Below are positions 7,733 to 16,697 of a DNA stretch of 64,000 bases, in pieces. The notes below the pieces were generated by a model. The model was not told where the DNA came from. It worked only from the letters and a program-made list of their open reading frames with translations, and ran no database searches. How positions within the stretch are numbered: position 1 is the first letter of the stretch; each line of letters begins with the position of its first letter. Source of the stretch: VGNY01 sp964549635 (GTDB taxonomy: Bacteria > Chloroflexota > Dehalococcoidia > GIF9 > UBA5629); contig CAZJVJ010000002.1 in assembly GCA_964549635.1 (NCBI GenBank), positions 115,256-179,255 of the forward strand, given 5' to 3'. A program made the position numbers and the translations under genes.

Positions 7733-8506
7733 TCACAAGCTAATCCTCATATTTTCGTAAGCAACATCAATACTAATTCCCAGTTGACGACCTATTTCTT
7801 TCACCTCTTGTTCTACCTCCCTCCGAAAATGCAGTGGTATATGGATAACAACGACCCGCGGCAAAAAACCCTTTATTTGGCAAAATCGTATGAGTTCCTC
7901 TTTAAGAAGCTGAGCTGAAAGATGCCCCACCGTTGTAAGAAAATTTTGGACTGCATTGATGCCAGAAACTTCGATTAAGAGCAATTGCGGTGATATTTGT
8001 TGCCAGCATGATGCCAAACCAGGGCCGGTATCACCAGTGTAGAACAAGCTTTTACCATCTTTAGATATGACCCAATAACCTACAGAAGGCACTGAATGAT
8101 TTACGGGCACTGGTAATATATCGTAGTCGTTTATAGTGTACCTTTCGAGTGGCTTGATGGCTATCGGTCGAAGGAAAGGTTTATCCTTTGACGGCCATTT
8201 GGAGAAGTCGGCATACATTTTACCATCGAGAAGGCAGAAATTAACTATGTCCAAGGTTTGGCCCAAGGCGTATATTTCAACAGGAGTGGAAAACATAGCG
8301 CCGTTGGCCCCAAAAGTAACCAAGTCGCGGGTATGGTCAAAGTGATGGTGACTAAGGAGGATAGCCCTTATCTTTTGTTGTTCCTGCAATGAGAGGCTTG
8401 AGGTAAGACTACCAGCATCTAGGGCGAGTACATCATCAATTAGAATTGATACCATCCTTTGTCCCTGTGCTTCAGTGCTATGTGCACCTAAAATCCGAAC
8501 TTCCAT
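7733..8506 (-). CDS. metallo-beta-lactamase-fold hydrolase
   Basis: Cytosolic zinc hydrolase of the cyclic-nucleotide phosphodiesterase/RNase Z-like part of the superfamily. The metal motif HHHFDHTRD lies near residue 52, LDAG near residue 28, GDTGPG near residue 155, and a late His near residue 222 could complete the site. The ATG at 8506 lies 7 bases after GGAGG, whereas the GTG two codons earlier is too close to that site, so 257 residues are preferred. Substrate unknown. It is divergent from the HtrA-like protease gene and convergent with trpB2. Confidence 0.75.
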   Translation of the reverse strand: MEVRILGAHSTEAQGQRMVSILIDDVLALDAGSLTSSLSLQEQQKIRAILLSHHHFDHTRDLVTFGANGAMFSTPVEIYALGQTLDIVNFCLLDGKMYADFSKWPSKDKPFLRPIAIKPLERYTINDYDILPVPVNHSVPSVGYWVISKDGKSLFYTGDTGPGLASCWQQISPQLLLIEVSGINAVQNFLTTVGHLSAQLLKEELIRFCQIKGFLPRVVVIHIPLHFRREVEQEVKEIGRQLGISIDVAYENMRISL

Positions 8507-8620
8507 TTGCACGCCTCCATCACAAATTCATTTCGGTGTGAGCTATAGGTCTTTAACCATACATTATGCTGAAACTTTCCGTATGGAATCAAATGTTTTA
8601 AGTTGTGCCCTACATCCTTT

Positions 8621-8649
8621 TTGTTTCTTATAATGGCGTATGGTAGAAT
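8621..8649 (+). promoter_or_regulatory. candidate promoter of the HtrA-like gene
   Basis: TTGTTT (8621-8626) and TAGAAT (8644-8649) are 17 bases apart. A start site near 8656 would put the mRNA end almost at the GTG 8659 or 9-12 bases before the ATG 8668, giving a leaderless or near-leaderless message. A TATAAT at 8629-8634 is an alternative -10 without a good -35. Confidence 0.4.
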
Positions 8650-8658
8650 TTAAAAACT

Positions 8659-9792
8659 GTGAACTGGATGATATTGAAACGTATTATTTTTTCCCTATTG
8701 ATCTCCTTCCTAGTGATAAGCCTAGTGGGCTGCCTTCAGCCTATTATTCCTAGCTTGTCCAAATCTGAAACACCGACACCGGCTACTTATCCAGTTGGGG
8801 CGCCAATAGACCCATCGTGGTCACCACCTTTGGGTAAGACTGAAGCGCCAGTATTGCCTAGCATAGCTGATGTTGTAGAGAAGGTTTATCCGTCGGTAGT
8901 AGCGATAAGCACGCGAGTGGAAATGGTGGACATTTTCCTCATGCCACGAACGCAAAAAGGTGCGGGCTCAGGGTGGATCATAGATAAAAACGGAATCATA
9001 GTTACCAATTATCATGTGGTTGAAGGGGCCAAGAAGGTGACTATAGAGCTATCCGATGGCAGGTTTTTCGAAGTGGATCAAAAGGATGTATATGGAGACC
9101 CTCTTACAGATCTAGCGGTAATTAAAATCAGCGCTAGTAATTTGCCGGCTGCTAGTATTGGAGATTCGACCAAGCTGAGGGTTGGCGACTGGTTAGTGGC
9201 GATAGGTAACCCCTTGGGCCAAGGGTTAAGAGCCAAGGAAGGAACTGTCAGTGGTCTGAAGGTCTCTCTAAATGTAGATGGACAGACTCTGAGTGACCTC
9301 ATTGAAACGTCGGCAGCTATAAACCCGGGCAATAGCGGAGGCCCTCTTGTGAACATGAAGGGGGAGGTAATTGGTATTACCAGTGCCAAAATCGCAGCAA
9401 TCGGAGTAGAAGGAATGGGTTATGCTATAAGCATTAAGACAGCTTTGCCTATTATCGAGCAGTTGATTAGACAGGGCTACGTAATCCGTCCCTGGTTAGG
9501 TGTGGTGCTGTATACTGTTGACCAGTACATTGCAGCAGTTAACCGCTTATCTGTCAACAAAGGGGCAATTGTTACCTATGTAAAAACTGGCAGTCCAGCA
9601 GACCAAGCGGGATTGCGAAGGTTTGATGTAATTGTCCGTTTTAACGATAGAGAGATAACCACTGCTGATGAGCTAATAGATGCCATACATAATTCCAAAG
9701 TGGGGGAGGAGGTAAAAATAACCTTTGTCAGGGGAACAGAGAGAATTACAACGTATGCCCGTTTGATACAAAGTCCACCACCACAGCGATAA
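8659..9792 (+). CDS. HtrA/DegP-like serine protease, lipoprotein
   Basis: Extracytoplasmic trypsin-fold protease that degrades damaged envelope proteins. An N-terminal hydrophobic segment ends in the lipobox LVGC (Cys25), so it should be lipid-anchored. A Pro-rich linker is followed by the protease domain with His in TNYHVVEG, Asp in DPLTDLAVIK and Ser in NPGNSGGPLV, a full triad, and one C-terminal PDZ domain beginning near residue 290. The 377 residues fit a one-PDZ HtrA. No Shine-Dalgarno site is visible at GTG 8659 or ATG 8668, so the start is uncertain by three codons. It converges on ileS with a 21-base gap. Confidence 0.92.
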   Translation: MNWMILKRIIFSLLISFLVISLVGCLQPIIPSLSKSETPTPATYPVGAPIDPSWSPPLGKTEAPVLPSIADVVEKVYPSVVAISTRVEMVDIFLMPRTQKGAGSGWIIDKNGIIVTNYHVVEGAKKVTIELSDGRFFEVDQKDVYGDPLTDLAVIKISASNLPAASIGDSTKLRVGDWLVAIGNPLGQGLRAKEGTVSGLKVSLNVDGQTLSDLIETSAAINPGNSGGPLVNMKGEVIGITSAKIAAIGVEGMGYAISIKTALPIIEQLIRQGYVIRPWLGVVLYTVDQYIAAVNRLSVNKGAIVTYVKTGSPADQAGLRRFDVIVRFNDREITTADELIDAIHNSKVGEEVKITFVRGTERITTYARLIQSPPPQR

Positions 9793-9813
9793 GCGAATAG
9801 GTTTCCACTTTAC

Positions 9814-12800
9814 CTAGACTGCCTTTTTGATGCCAAGCGAAATTTCATATCCTGAAATGTGGTGCTTTTCACTATAGCTTTCATTAGGAGGTAATGCCGG
9901 GATTAACTCACGTGATAGAGTTTCTTGCTTAACGTACTCGGCAAACTCCATTATCATATATCGAATTGATTCGTCACCGTAGTAATAGGTGACGATGTGA
10001 TCAGTGATGTTTAAATTTGCTGAGCGGCGCATTGTCTGCAGACGTCTTACCACCTCGCGGGCGATACCTTCTGCTTTGAGTTCAGGTGATAGGTCTGTAG
10101 CTACTGCTACCCAATAGTCGCCGTCACTAGCCCAAACGTGGTTCAGTTTATCAATAAGGCTCTCCACCTTTTCGCAGAATTCAAGTTCCTTAACATTAAG
10201 CTCATCCAGTATCTGATAGTATAGCCTTTGTAAGGCATTTTTTTCTGAAGCTGATTTTACTTTTATTAGTACCTTGGCTAGAGGTTGACGGACCTTTATG
10301 CCTGCCTTAGCACGCGCAGCACGACCGATGCTACATACTTTCATAACGAGATAAGTAGCCTCATTCAATTGCTCATCTATTCGAGTTTCATCAGCAATAG
10401 GAAAATCGGTCAGGTGCACGCTCTCCGGAGCTTGAGGATCAACCGAGCGCACCAAGTTCTGGTATATCTCTTCGGAGATAAACGGCGTAAAAGGCGCCAG
10501 AAGTGTACATAAAGTTACCAGGCACTGGTATAATGTAGCATAAGCTGCTAGCTTGTCTGCATCGTTCTGGCTTTTCCAGAAACGGCGTCGGCTGCGTCTT
10601 ACATACCAATTGGAAAGCTCGTCCACAAAAGTCTCGATCTTTCGCCCAGCTGAAGTGGGGTCGTAGTTGTTGAGATCTTGGTCTACATGAGATATAAGCT
10701 GATTAAGCCGGGAAAGAATCCATTTGTCTAAATCAGAAAGTAATGGTGCCGTTGCTGACTTTGGGTCAAATTGGTCTATATTGGCATAAGTAACAAAGAA
10801 GGAATAGGTATTCCATAGGGTGAGAAGGAAATTGCGCAATACCTCGGCCACTGCATCAATGGAAAAGCGGCGCACATTGCCTGCTGGTGCTGAAGTAAAT
10901 AAATACCAGCGAAGCGCATCTGCACCATGGGTGTCAAGGACTGTCCACGGGTCGATCACGTTTCCCTTGGCCTTACTCATTTTTTCGCCTTCGGCATCTA
11001 GAACGTGTCCCAGACAGATAACGTTCTTGAAACAGGGGCGCTCGAAAAGCAATGTGGATATGGCGTGCAGGCTGTAAAACCATCCCCGCGTCTGGTCCAC
11101 TGCTTCCGAAATGTAATCCGCAGGAAAGCTTCGCTGGAAGGCATCCTGGTTTTCAAAGGGATAGTGCCACTGGGCGAAGGGCATCGCCCCTGAATCAAAC
11201 CAGCAGTCGATCACTTCCGATTGGCGTTTCATCTCTGCGCCACACTTAGAACAAGAAAAGGTGATGTTATCCACAAAAGGACGGTGCAAATCCAGTGGCT
11301 CATTGATGCCCTTAAGGTCTTGTTTGCTTTTGAGTTCATCGAGGCTACCGATGCACTCGTAGCTACCACATTCAGAGCAGCTCCAGATATTTAAGGGTGT
11401 TCCCCAGTAGCGCTCGCGGGAGAAAGCCCAGTCGACATTGTTTTCTAGCCAGTTACCAAAACGCCCGTATTTTATATGCTCGGGATACCAGTTTATTTGA
11501 TTGTTGCCAGAGATGAGTTCTTTCTTTTTAGCTGATGTCCTTATGTACCAGCTTTTTTTGGCATAGTAAAGCAGTGGCGCTTCACAACGCCAGCAAAAGG
11601 GGTAGGTGTGGACGATCTTTTCGCTACGATAAAGCAGCCCCCTAGATTTCAAGTTTTCGAGAACAAGAGGGTCAGCATCTTTAACAAATTTATTAGCAAA
11701 AGGATAAGAACCTGTTATTTTTCCATCTAAATCCACATGTTGGACAAAATCCAGCCCTTCAATCTTTCCTATCTCGAAGTCGATTTCACCGAAAGCTGGC
11801 GCTATATGTACAATACCTGTACCATCATCCATGGAGACAAAATCACCAGAAATCACTGGATATGTCAAATCGTTCTTTGCTGGCTGCAGGGTCAACACTT
11901 CAAAGGAGACATTTTCTTTAGTAGCTTTGGTGATGAAGCGCTTTCGTTCAACACCAAACTCATGTGGGTTGAATAGTGGGCTGTATTCAACCCCGACAAG
12001 CTCTTCTCCGAGCACTGTAGCCGTTGATTTATAGCCATCAAGTCCGACGCGCTCCACTAACTCCGTAGCCAAAATAAGATAATCATCTGGGCTTTCCATT
12101 ATGCTGTATTCTGCTGCGGCAGCTATTGCCAAGGCTGTGTTGCCGGGCAATGTCCACGGAGTTGTTGTCCAGGCTAGGAAAAAGGCTGGTTTCGCTAAAC
12201 AAGCCGAAAATAGGCGCGAGTGAAGCCTCGTTCTTTTCTTAAACGAATCAGGGATAATCTTGAACTTTACGTAGACTGACGGATCCTCAGCATCATCCCT
12301 GTAGCCCAGAGCCACCTCGTGTGAGCTAAGTGAGGTACTGCATCTTGGACAGTGTGGGGTAACTTTGTACCCCAGATAAATGAAACCCTTGTCCCACATC
12401 TGTTTTAATGCCCACCAGCACGATTCGATATAAGTATTTTCAAGCGTCTTGTAGGCATTTTCTAAATCAAGCCAGAAGCCGATCCGTTCAGTCATGGCTT
12501 CCCATTCTTTAAGGTATCTGAACACGCTCTCTCGGCAGAGTGCATTGAATCTGGCTACTCCGTAATCTTCGATCTGGGCTTTACTTGTGAAGCCCAGCAT
12601 CTTTTCTATCTCTAGTTCGACTGGTAGACCATGAGTATCCCAGCCTCCTTTGCGAGGTGCGTAATATCCCTTCATTGTCTTATACCTGGGTATGATGTCC
12701 TTGAATGCGCGGGACAATACATGGTGAATTCCCGGGCTGCCATTGGCTGTTGGTGGTCCTTCATATAAGGTGAATTGCGTTGCCCCGCGCCGTGATTCTA

Positions 12801-12894
12801 GACTTTTTTGAAAAATGTTATTAGCTTTCCAAAATCGGATTACAGAGGTTTCTAGGTCAGGAAAACTTGCTTTGCTACTTACTGGCCGAAACAT
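9814..12894 (-). CDS. ileS: isoleucyl-tRNA synthetase with GIHH motif (IleRS2-like)
   Basis: Class I synthetase that charges tRNA-Ile and edits valine. At 1026 residues with a long C-terminal anticodon-binding region it fits the type 2 (eukaryote-like) branch. The class signature, normally HxGH, reads G-I-H-H at residues 55-58 (bases 12721-12732), a swapped form that has been described in some IleRS2 and linked to very high mupirocin resistance. KMSKA near residue 640 replaces the usual KMSKS. WDTHGLP, the editing domain with TTPWTLPGN, and Zn-like CWRC and CSECGS pairs are present. It is the last gene of the run from rpsF, 2 bases after jag. Confidence 0.95.
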   Translation of the reverse strand: MFRPVSSKASFPDLETSVIRFWKANNIFQKSLESRRGATQFTLYEGPPTANGSPGIHHVLSRAFKDIIPRYKTMKGYYAPRKGGWDTHGLPVELEIEKMLGFTSKAQIEDYGVARFNALCRESVFRYLKEWEAMTERIGFWLDLENAYKTLENTYIESCWWALKQMWDKGFIYLGYKVTPHCPRCSTSLSSHEVALGYRDDAEDPSVYVKFKIIPDSFKKRTRLHSRLFSACLAKPAFFLAWTTTPWTLPGNTALAIAAAAEYSIMESPDDYLILATELVERVGLDGYKSTATVLGEELVGVEYSPLFNPHEFGVERKRFITKATKENVSFEVLTLQPAKNDLTYPVISGDFVSMDDGTGIVHIAPAFGEIDFEIGKIEGLDFVQHVDLDGKITGSYPFANKFVKDADPLVLENLKSRGLLYRSEKIVHTYPFCWRCEAPLLYYAKKSWYIRTSAKKKELISGNNQINWYPEHIKYGRFGNWLENNVDWAFSRERYWGTPLNIWSCSECGSYECIGSLDELKSKQDLKGINEPLDLHRPFVDNITFSCSKCGAEMKRQSEVIDCWFDSGAMPFAQWHYPFENQDAFQRSFPADYISEAVDQTRGWFYSLHAISTLLFERPCFKNVICLGHVLDAEGEKMSKAKGNVIDPWTVLDTHGADALRWYLFTSAPAGNVRRFSIDAVAEVLRNFLLTLWNTYSFFVTYANIDQFDPKSATAPLLSDLDKWILSRLNQLISHVDQDLNNYDPTSAGRKIETFVDELSNWYVRRSRRRFWKSQNDADKLAAYATLYQCLVTLCTLLAPFTPFISEEIYQNLVRSVDPQAPESVHLTDFPIADETRIDEQLNEATYLVMKVCSIGRAARAKAGIKVRQPLAKVLIKVKSASEKNALQRLYYQILDELNVKELEFCEKVESLIDKLNHVWASDGDYWVAVATDLSPELKAEGIAREVVRRLQTMRRSANLNITDHIVTYYYGDESIRYMIMEFAEYVKQETLSRELIPALPPNESYSEKHHISGYEISLGIKKAV

Positions 12895-12896
12895 AG

Positions 12897-13544
12897 TTAA
12901 GGCTTCTTCAGTAAAATGGCTACTCTGCGCATTTCGCCTTCACCCATGCTCTGTGTGGTTACATCTGGGTGATTAGCTAAGGCTAAATGAATGACTCGGC
13001 GCTCGTCCGCTGGCATAGGTTCGAGCGTAATTAGGCGTCTAGTTCTTTTAACTTGCTCTGCCATTCGAAGAGCCAGGTTTTGTAAAGATTCGTAGCGGCG
13101 CTTTTTGTAGCCGGCGACATCGACATTGAGCGGCACCCATATCTTCAGTCTCTCAGCGACCATTAGCCTAACTATATATTGGAGAGCCTCAAGAGTCTGC
13201 CCGCGACGGCCTATTAAAACCCCGAGGTCATCGCCTTCGATATTCAATATCAACGGTGATTCACCCCCGGGCGATTGTGCCACCGAAACATTAGCCGCTA
13301 TGCGCATTGTTTCAATTAGTCTCTCCAAGGCTTCCTTGGCTACTCCAATCACGTCTGTCTTTTCATTAGCCACAGGCAAAAGCTTGACCCTGATTCTGGC
13401 TTCTTCAGCACCCATACCCAACACGCCTGGTCTTCCCTTTTTCAGGACCGTTATCGCCACCTGCTCTTCGCTTACCCCCAGCTGTTCAAGAGCTGTTTGT
13501 ATAGCCTCGTCAACTGTCTTGCCGCTTACTTCTAGCTCTTTCAT
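12897..13544 (-). CDS. jag: Jag/KhpB RNA-binding protein
   Basis: Cytosolic RNA-binding protein usually encoded beside yidC. It has an N-terminal Jag domain (first 50 residues, with the KGRPGVLGMGAEEA turn), a KH domain with the GXXG-type loop GRRGQTLEALQYIVRL near residue 133 and an R3H domain near residue 190 (the Arg-x3-His element reads RRVIH). The 215 residues are family-typical. Its start overlaps the yidC stop by 4 bases, so expression is coupled with the insertase. Confidence 0.93.
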   Translation of the reverse strand: MKELEVSGKTVDEAIQTALEQLGVSEEQVAITVLKKGRPGVLGMGAEEARIRVKLLPVANEKTDVIGVAKEALERLIETMRIAANVSVAQSPGGESPLILNIEGDDLGVLIGRRGQTLEALQYIVRLMVAERLKIWVPLNVDVAGYKKRRYESLQNLALRMAEQVKRTRRLITLEPMPADERRVIHLALANHPDVTTQSMGEGEMRRVAILLKKP

Positions 13545-14410
13545 TTCCTAAAAAGACCTTTTTTTCTCTCTTCTGATGCCTGTTTAATCGATTTGGACTG
13601 TTCTGATGCCTGTTTCAACACCTTTGATTGTTGTTCTTTTGGCATAGGTTTTTGCGCGGCAGTCGTTTTTTGCTCCGGTGTTTGCACAGGTGCAGATGGA
13701 GCCCTTAAGTAGCCCCAGCCACCGGTAGTAAAATACTGGATGATTATGCCGATAATATTTGAGACAGTCCAGTACAGGGCTAAGCCACTGGGAAACGATA
13801 AGGCAAACAAGCTGAACATTAATGGCATCATTAACGTCATCATGCTGTTTATGGACTGCTGCCTGGGATCAACCGCTGGTGGCGTTACCATTTTTTGCTG
13901 TACCCACATAGTGGCGCCTACCAGTACAGCAATAAACAAGTCAGGTCTTGACATACGCAGCCATAGGAAATGTTCATTAAGAGGCACTGCTTGACTAACT
14001 GCTGCCCATGGATAAAGGTGTTGTGACAAACTTAATAAATTCTCAGGAGTAGCTGCTAGAGCTTGCATGATCGACTGATAAAGGGCGATCCAGATCGGCA
14101 ACTGTATAAGCAGTGGCCAGAGACAGCCTAGCGGACTTACGCCGGCTTCCCGATATAGCTTAATCATTTCTTGCTGCAGTTTTTGCTGATTTTTGGCGTA
14201 TTTCTTCTGAAGTTCCTGCAACTTTGGCTGCAATGACTGCATTATTTTGGTGGAACGAGTCTGCCGAATCGTAAGTGGAAGCAACACTAAACGGACGATA
14301 ATCGTGAGAACAATTATCGCTAACCCAAAGTTGCTAAATAAAAGTCCGGACAGGGCAATTAAGCTGTTAAGTACTGGCTCAAGAATGATGGTATTCCACA
14401 GTTGTTCCAT
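13541..14410 (-). CDS. yidC: membrane protein insertase YidC/Oxa1
   Basis: Inserts and folds membrane proteins alone or with Sec. The 289-residue form lacks the large periplasmic domain of proteobacterial YidC. An N-terminal hydrophobic segment, the conserved Arg in the amphipathic TIRQTRSTKIMQ stretch, a coiled cytoplasmic hairpin (LQKKYAKNQQKLQQE) and three later membrane spans are visible; the C-terminal tail is rich in Gln and Lys and could bind ribosomes. It lies between a beta-propeller lipoprotein gene and jag. Confidence 0.95.
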   Translation of the reverse strand: MEQLWNTIILEPVLNSLIALSGLLFSNFGLAIIVLTIIVRLVLLPLTIRQTRSTKIMQSLQPKLQELQKKYAKNQQKLQQEMIKLYREAGVSPLGCLWPLLIQLPIWIALYQSIMQALAATPENLLSLSQHLYPWAAVSQAVPLNEHFLWLRMSRPDLFIAVLVGATMWVQQKMVTPPAVDPRQQSINSMMTLMMPLMFSLFALSFPSGLALYWTVSNIIGIIIQYFTTGGWGYLRAPSAPVQTPEQKTTAAQKPMPKEQQSKVLKQASEQSKSIKQASEERKKGLFRK

Positions 14411-14418
14411 AATCGGCT

Positions 14419-15639
14419 CTACTTAATATTGGAATAAGGAAATTTCCAGAGCACTTCTCCTCTGTACACGTCTATGCAATAAACACAGCGGTTGCTGGCA
14501 TGCACATAAACTGTGTTTCCTTCTGCGTAAAGGGGTGCTCTTACCGAAATCCTGGCCGAGGCATCGAGCGGCACAGGGTTATACTCCAGCCTCCCATTAT
14601 CGGCGTTTAGGATGTAAAGCGTCCCCGAGTTTGAAACTACTATCAGGAGGTTATCTATGAGTGCGGGCGTTGATACAATCTGACCATCGGCAGAAAAATG
14701 CCATATTTCCTCTCCCAAATCAGCCATAACAGCGTAAATCTTATGGTCAAGACAACCGGCATAGACAACATCATCCCTGACCACTGGAGCTGACCAGAAC
14801 CAGCCGTTACCTTTAAATTTCCACTCAATATGTCCAGTGATGGCGTTAACAGCATAAAGGTTGTGATCAAACGTACCCAAAAATATCTTGTCTTTGCAGA
14901 TAGTTGGGGATGAGGCGATTGTCGCTGGTAACTCAATCTCCCAGATAAGGCTGCCATCTGCACTGGATAGGGCGAAAAGTTTACGTTCATAGTTACTCAC
15001 ATAAATGACACCGTCATTGAATGCCGGAGATGTCCATATCTTTGCCTTTGTATCAAATTCCCATTTTTTCTCTCCGTAAAGCGCATCCAAGGCATAAACT
15101 TTGCCATCAGAGGTACCTACATAAATGGTGTTGTCAGCCAATACGGGACTGCCAACAATAGCCCCCATAGGTCTGACATTACTGGGGTAAGTCCACTCAC
15201 CTTTTGACCGTAGTGGAACACCTTCTGTATAACCGGGTGATAACCTATTTAAGGCCACCAGCTTACCTTCGTGACCAGCATAAGTGGCCATGCAGACTAG
15301 GTCATTAATCACCACTGGGGTGGCATAAATATCTACCGGTGGAGCTGCTGGTGCACAGCCTAAAGGCCCACACATTCCACGCGGAGTGGCTGCAGTCGGA
15401 ATTTTGAAGACCCATTCCCTATCGTCAGGAAAAGCCTTCCCTTGCTCTCGAGCTACGGGATTTATTGCAAATACTCTACCGTCCATTGAGCCGAAATAAA
15501 GGATTCCGTCCTGGCTAGCGAAACCGGACCATCCACGCCACGTTGGACCTGCACAGCCTTGATTAGCTAGTCCGAACGCGAGTAATAAGAATAGTAAAAA
15601 AATCGGCACCTTTAGTTCGGCTTTGAAAACCTTAATCAT
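14419..15639 (-). CDS. PQQ-type beta-propeller repeat lipoprotein
   Basis: Exported protein built of repeated propeller blades of about 40 residues, each of the form YVGTSDGKVYALDA..G..KWEF; about seven are visible from residue 35 to the end. The N-terminus has a Lys-containing n-region, a long Leu/Phe core and a Cys (GLANQGC), a likely lipoprotein signal. The fold resembles BamB and quinoprotein propellers, but no quinone-binding site can be assigned. The ATG at 15639 gives 406 residues; an ATG at 15669 that overlaps the yidD stop (TAATG) is a real alternative through coupling. Its place between yidD and yidC suggests a role in envelope protein biogenesis, which is inference. Confidence 0.82.
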   Translation of the reverse strand: MIKVFKAELKVPIFLLFLLLAFGLANQGCAGPTWRGWSGFASQDGILYFGSMDGRVFAINPVAREQGKAFPDDREWVFKIPTAATPRGMCGPLGCAPAAPPVDIYATPVVINDLVCMATYAGHEGKLVALNRLSPGYTEGVPLRSKGEWTYPSNVRPMGAIVGSPVLADNTIYVGTSDGKVYALDALYGEKKWEFDTKAKIWTSPAFNDGVIYVSNYERKLFALSSADGSLIWEIELPATIASSPTICKDKIFLGTFDHNLYAVNAITGHIEWKFKGNGWFWSAPVVRDDVVYAGCLDHKIYAVMADLGEEIWHFSADGQIVSTPALIDNLLIVVSNSGTLYILNADNGRLEYNPVPLDASARISVRAPLYAEGNTVYVHASNRCVYCIDVYRGEVLWKFPYSNIK

Positions 15640-15668
15640 TCTTTTCACCGATATAAAATTGAGCGGCA

Positions 15669-15878
15669 TTATGGTACCGGGTCGTAGCCGCCGTTTGACC
15701 AAGGGTGGCAACGCACCAGGCGCTTAGCCGCAAGCCAGCTTCCCCTTAGTAATCCGTATCTTTCTATTGCCTCGTAGGCATACTGAGAACAAGTAGGGGC
15801 AAACCTACAAGCAGGTGGAGTAACTTGTGATATCGTGGATTGATACAACCTAATCAGATTCAGCATGAATCTTTTCAT
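15669..15878 (-). CDS. yidD: membrane protein insertion efficiency factor YidD
   Basis: Small membrane-associated protein linked to YidC function. The 69 residues contain the family core LIRLYQSTISQ, CRFAPTCSQYAYEAIERYG, and RCHPWSNGGYDPVP. It overlaps the rnpA end by 29 bases, and its TAA overlaps a possible ATG of the next gene. The order rpmH-rnpA-yidD-yidC-jag is ancient and conserved; here one additional gene is inserted before yidC. Confidence 0.95.
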   Translation of the reverse strand: MKRFMLNLIRLYQSTISQVTPPACRFAPTCSQYAYEAIERYGLLRGSWLAAKRLVRCHPWSNGGYDPVP

Positions 15879-16212
15879 TTCCGTTCATCAGCAAATGAGC
15901 CCGTGATAGGAGCTTGCCTGTCGACTTTTTAAGTGTATGATAGTCGGCATTTACTGCCCCTGGCCGAGCAATAAACACGATATCCCATCCGGGTTTTACC
16001 GGTGTTAATCGGACGACCTCCTTTAGTAAACGACGTACGCGATTGCGCTGCACTGCCTTACCTATTTCTTTAGCGACTGAAAATCCGAAGCGACTAAATC
16101 CGAGCTCGTTTGGCAATGCCTTCATCACGATAAGTTCATCCACCCAAGCTTTGCCCGATTTATAAACAGTTAAATACTGGGCCCTTTTTGTTAAAGCCCA
16201 TTCGCTTGCCAT
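15850..16212 (-). CDS. rnpA: ribonuclease P protein component
   Basis: Basic protein subunit of RNase P, which matures tRNA 5' ends. The 120 residues carry the FGFSVAKEIGKAVQRNRVRRLLKE core (family RNR motif) near residue 43 and WDIVFIARPGA near residue 75. It starts 3 bases after the rpmH stop and overlaps yidD. The catalytic RNA gene is not in the window. Confidence 0.95.
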   Translation of the reverse strand: MASEWALTKRAQYLTVYKSGKAWVDELIVMKALPNELGFSRFGFSVAKEIGKAVQRNRVRRLLKEVVRLTPVKPGWDIVFIARPGAVNADYHTLKKSTGKLLSRAHLLMNGNEKIHAESD

Positions 16213-16215
16213 CTG

Positions 16216-16356
16216 CTAAACTGATGTTAGTTTCCACCGCCCCTTAAGCCGTCTAGCTTTTAAAACCTTCTGTCCCCCACGGGTCTTCATTCTAGCTCGA
16301 AAGCCATGTTTGCGTCTTCGCGAGATTTTCTTCGGTTGGTATGTTCTTTTTGGCAT
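16216..16356 (-). CDS. rpmH: 50S ribosomal protein L34
   Basis: A 46-residue frame starting MPKRTYQPKKISRRRKHGF and ending WKLTSV matches L34 throughout, including RMKTRGGQKVLKARRLKGR. It is a component of the large subunit. It lies between rpsR and rnpA, 3 bases before the latter. The gene is short and basic and so easily missed, but the family match is unambiguous. Confidence 0.97.
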   Translation of the reverse strand: MPKRTYQPKKISRRRKHGFRARMKTRGGQKVLKARRLKGRWKLTSV

Positions 16357-16381
16357 TTTGTTTTTTCCACGAACCCAAGGC

Positions 16382-16672
16382 CTAGCTTTGGGACTCGCCC
16401 TTGGATGGGCGTAAGTGGTTTGGAGTATAAGGTAATAAGGCTAGGAAGCGGGCTCTTTTGATTGCTTGAGCTAGACGCCGCTGATGTTTAGCGCAAACTC
16501 CGGTGCGCCTACGCGGCTCAATTTTAGCCCTGTCAGAAATATAATGTCGCAATCTTGAAATGTCCTTATAGTCTATGGTTATCTTTTCAGTACAGAAGGG
16601 ACAGACCTTCGGTCTGAAAACAAACCGCCGCCCCTTTTCTTTAGTTTCTTTAGGCCCACCACCTTCCTCCAT
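16382..16672 (-). CDS. rpsR: 30S ribosomal protein S18
   Basis: Small-subunit protein that binds with S6 to 16S RNA. The 96 residues include CPFCTEKITIDYKD, the KIEPRRRTGVCAKHQRRLAQAIKRAR core and ALLPYT. The CxxC pair plus Cys-Ala-Lys-His downstream suggests the zinc-binding form of S18. It follows ssb by 25 bases in the classic rpsF-ssb-rpsR order, and is followed by rpmH. Confidence 0.97.
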   Translation of the reverse strand: MEEGGGPKETKEKGRRFVFRPKVCPFCTEKITIDYKDISRLRHYISDRAKIEPRRRTGVCAKHQRRLAQAIKRARFLALLPYTPNHLRPSKGESQS

Positions 16673-16697
16673 AGCTTATTCCTTGCCTCCTTTGTAG

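Noticed and set aside
11267..11275. Perfect DnaA box TTATCCACA near the rpmH-rnpA block
   Set aside because: It is a single copy inside ileS and encodes a conserved stretch there; no cluster or AT-rich unwinding region indicates an origin.
13126..13551. 141-codon plus-strand ORF over jag, and similar long antisense frames (19212-19703, 29098-29379, 46607-47023)
   Set aside because: They are antisense shadows of well-supported genes, Ser/Pro-rich and without ribosome sites.
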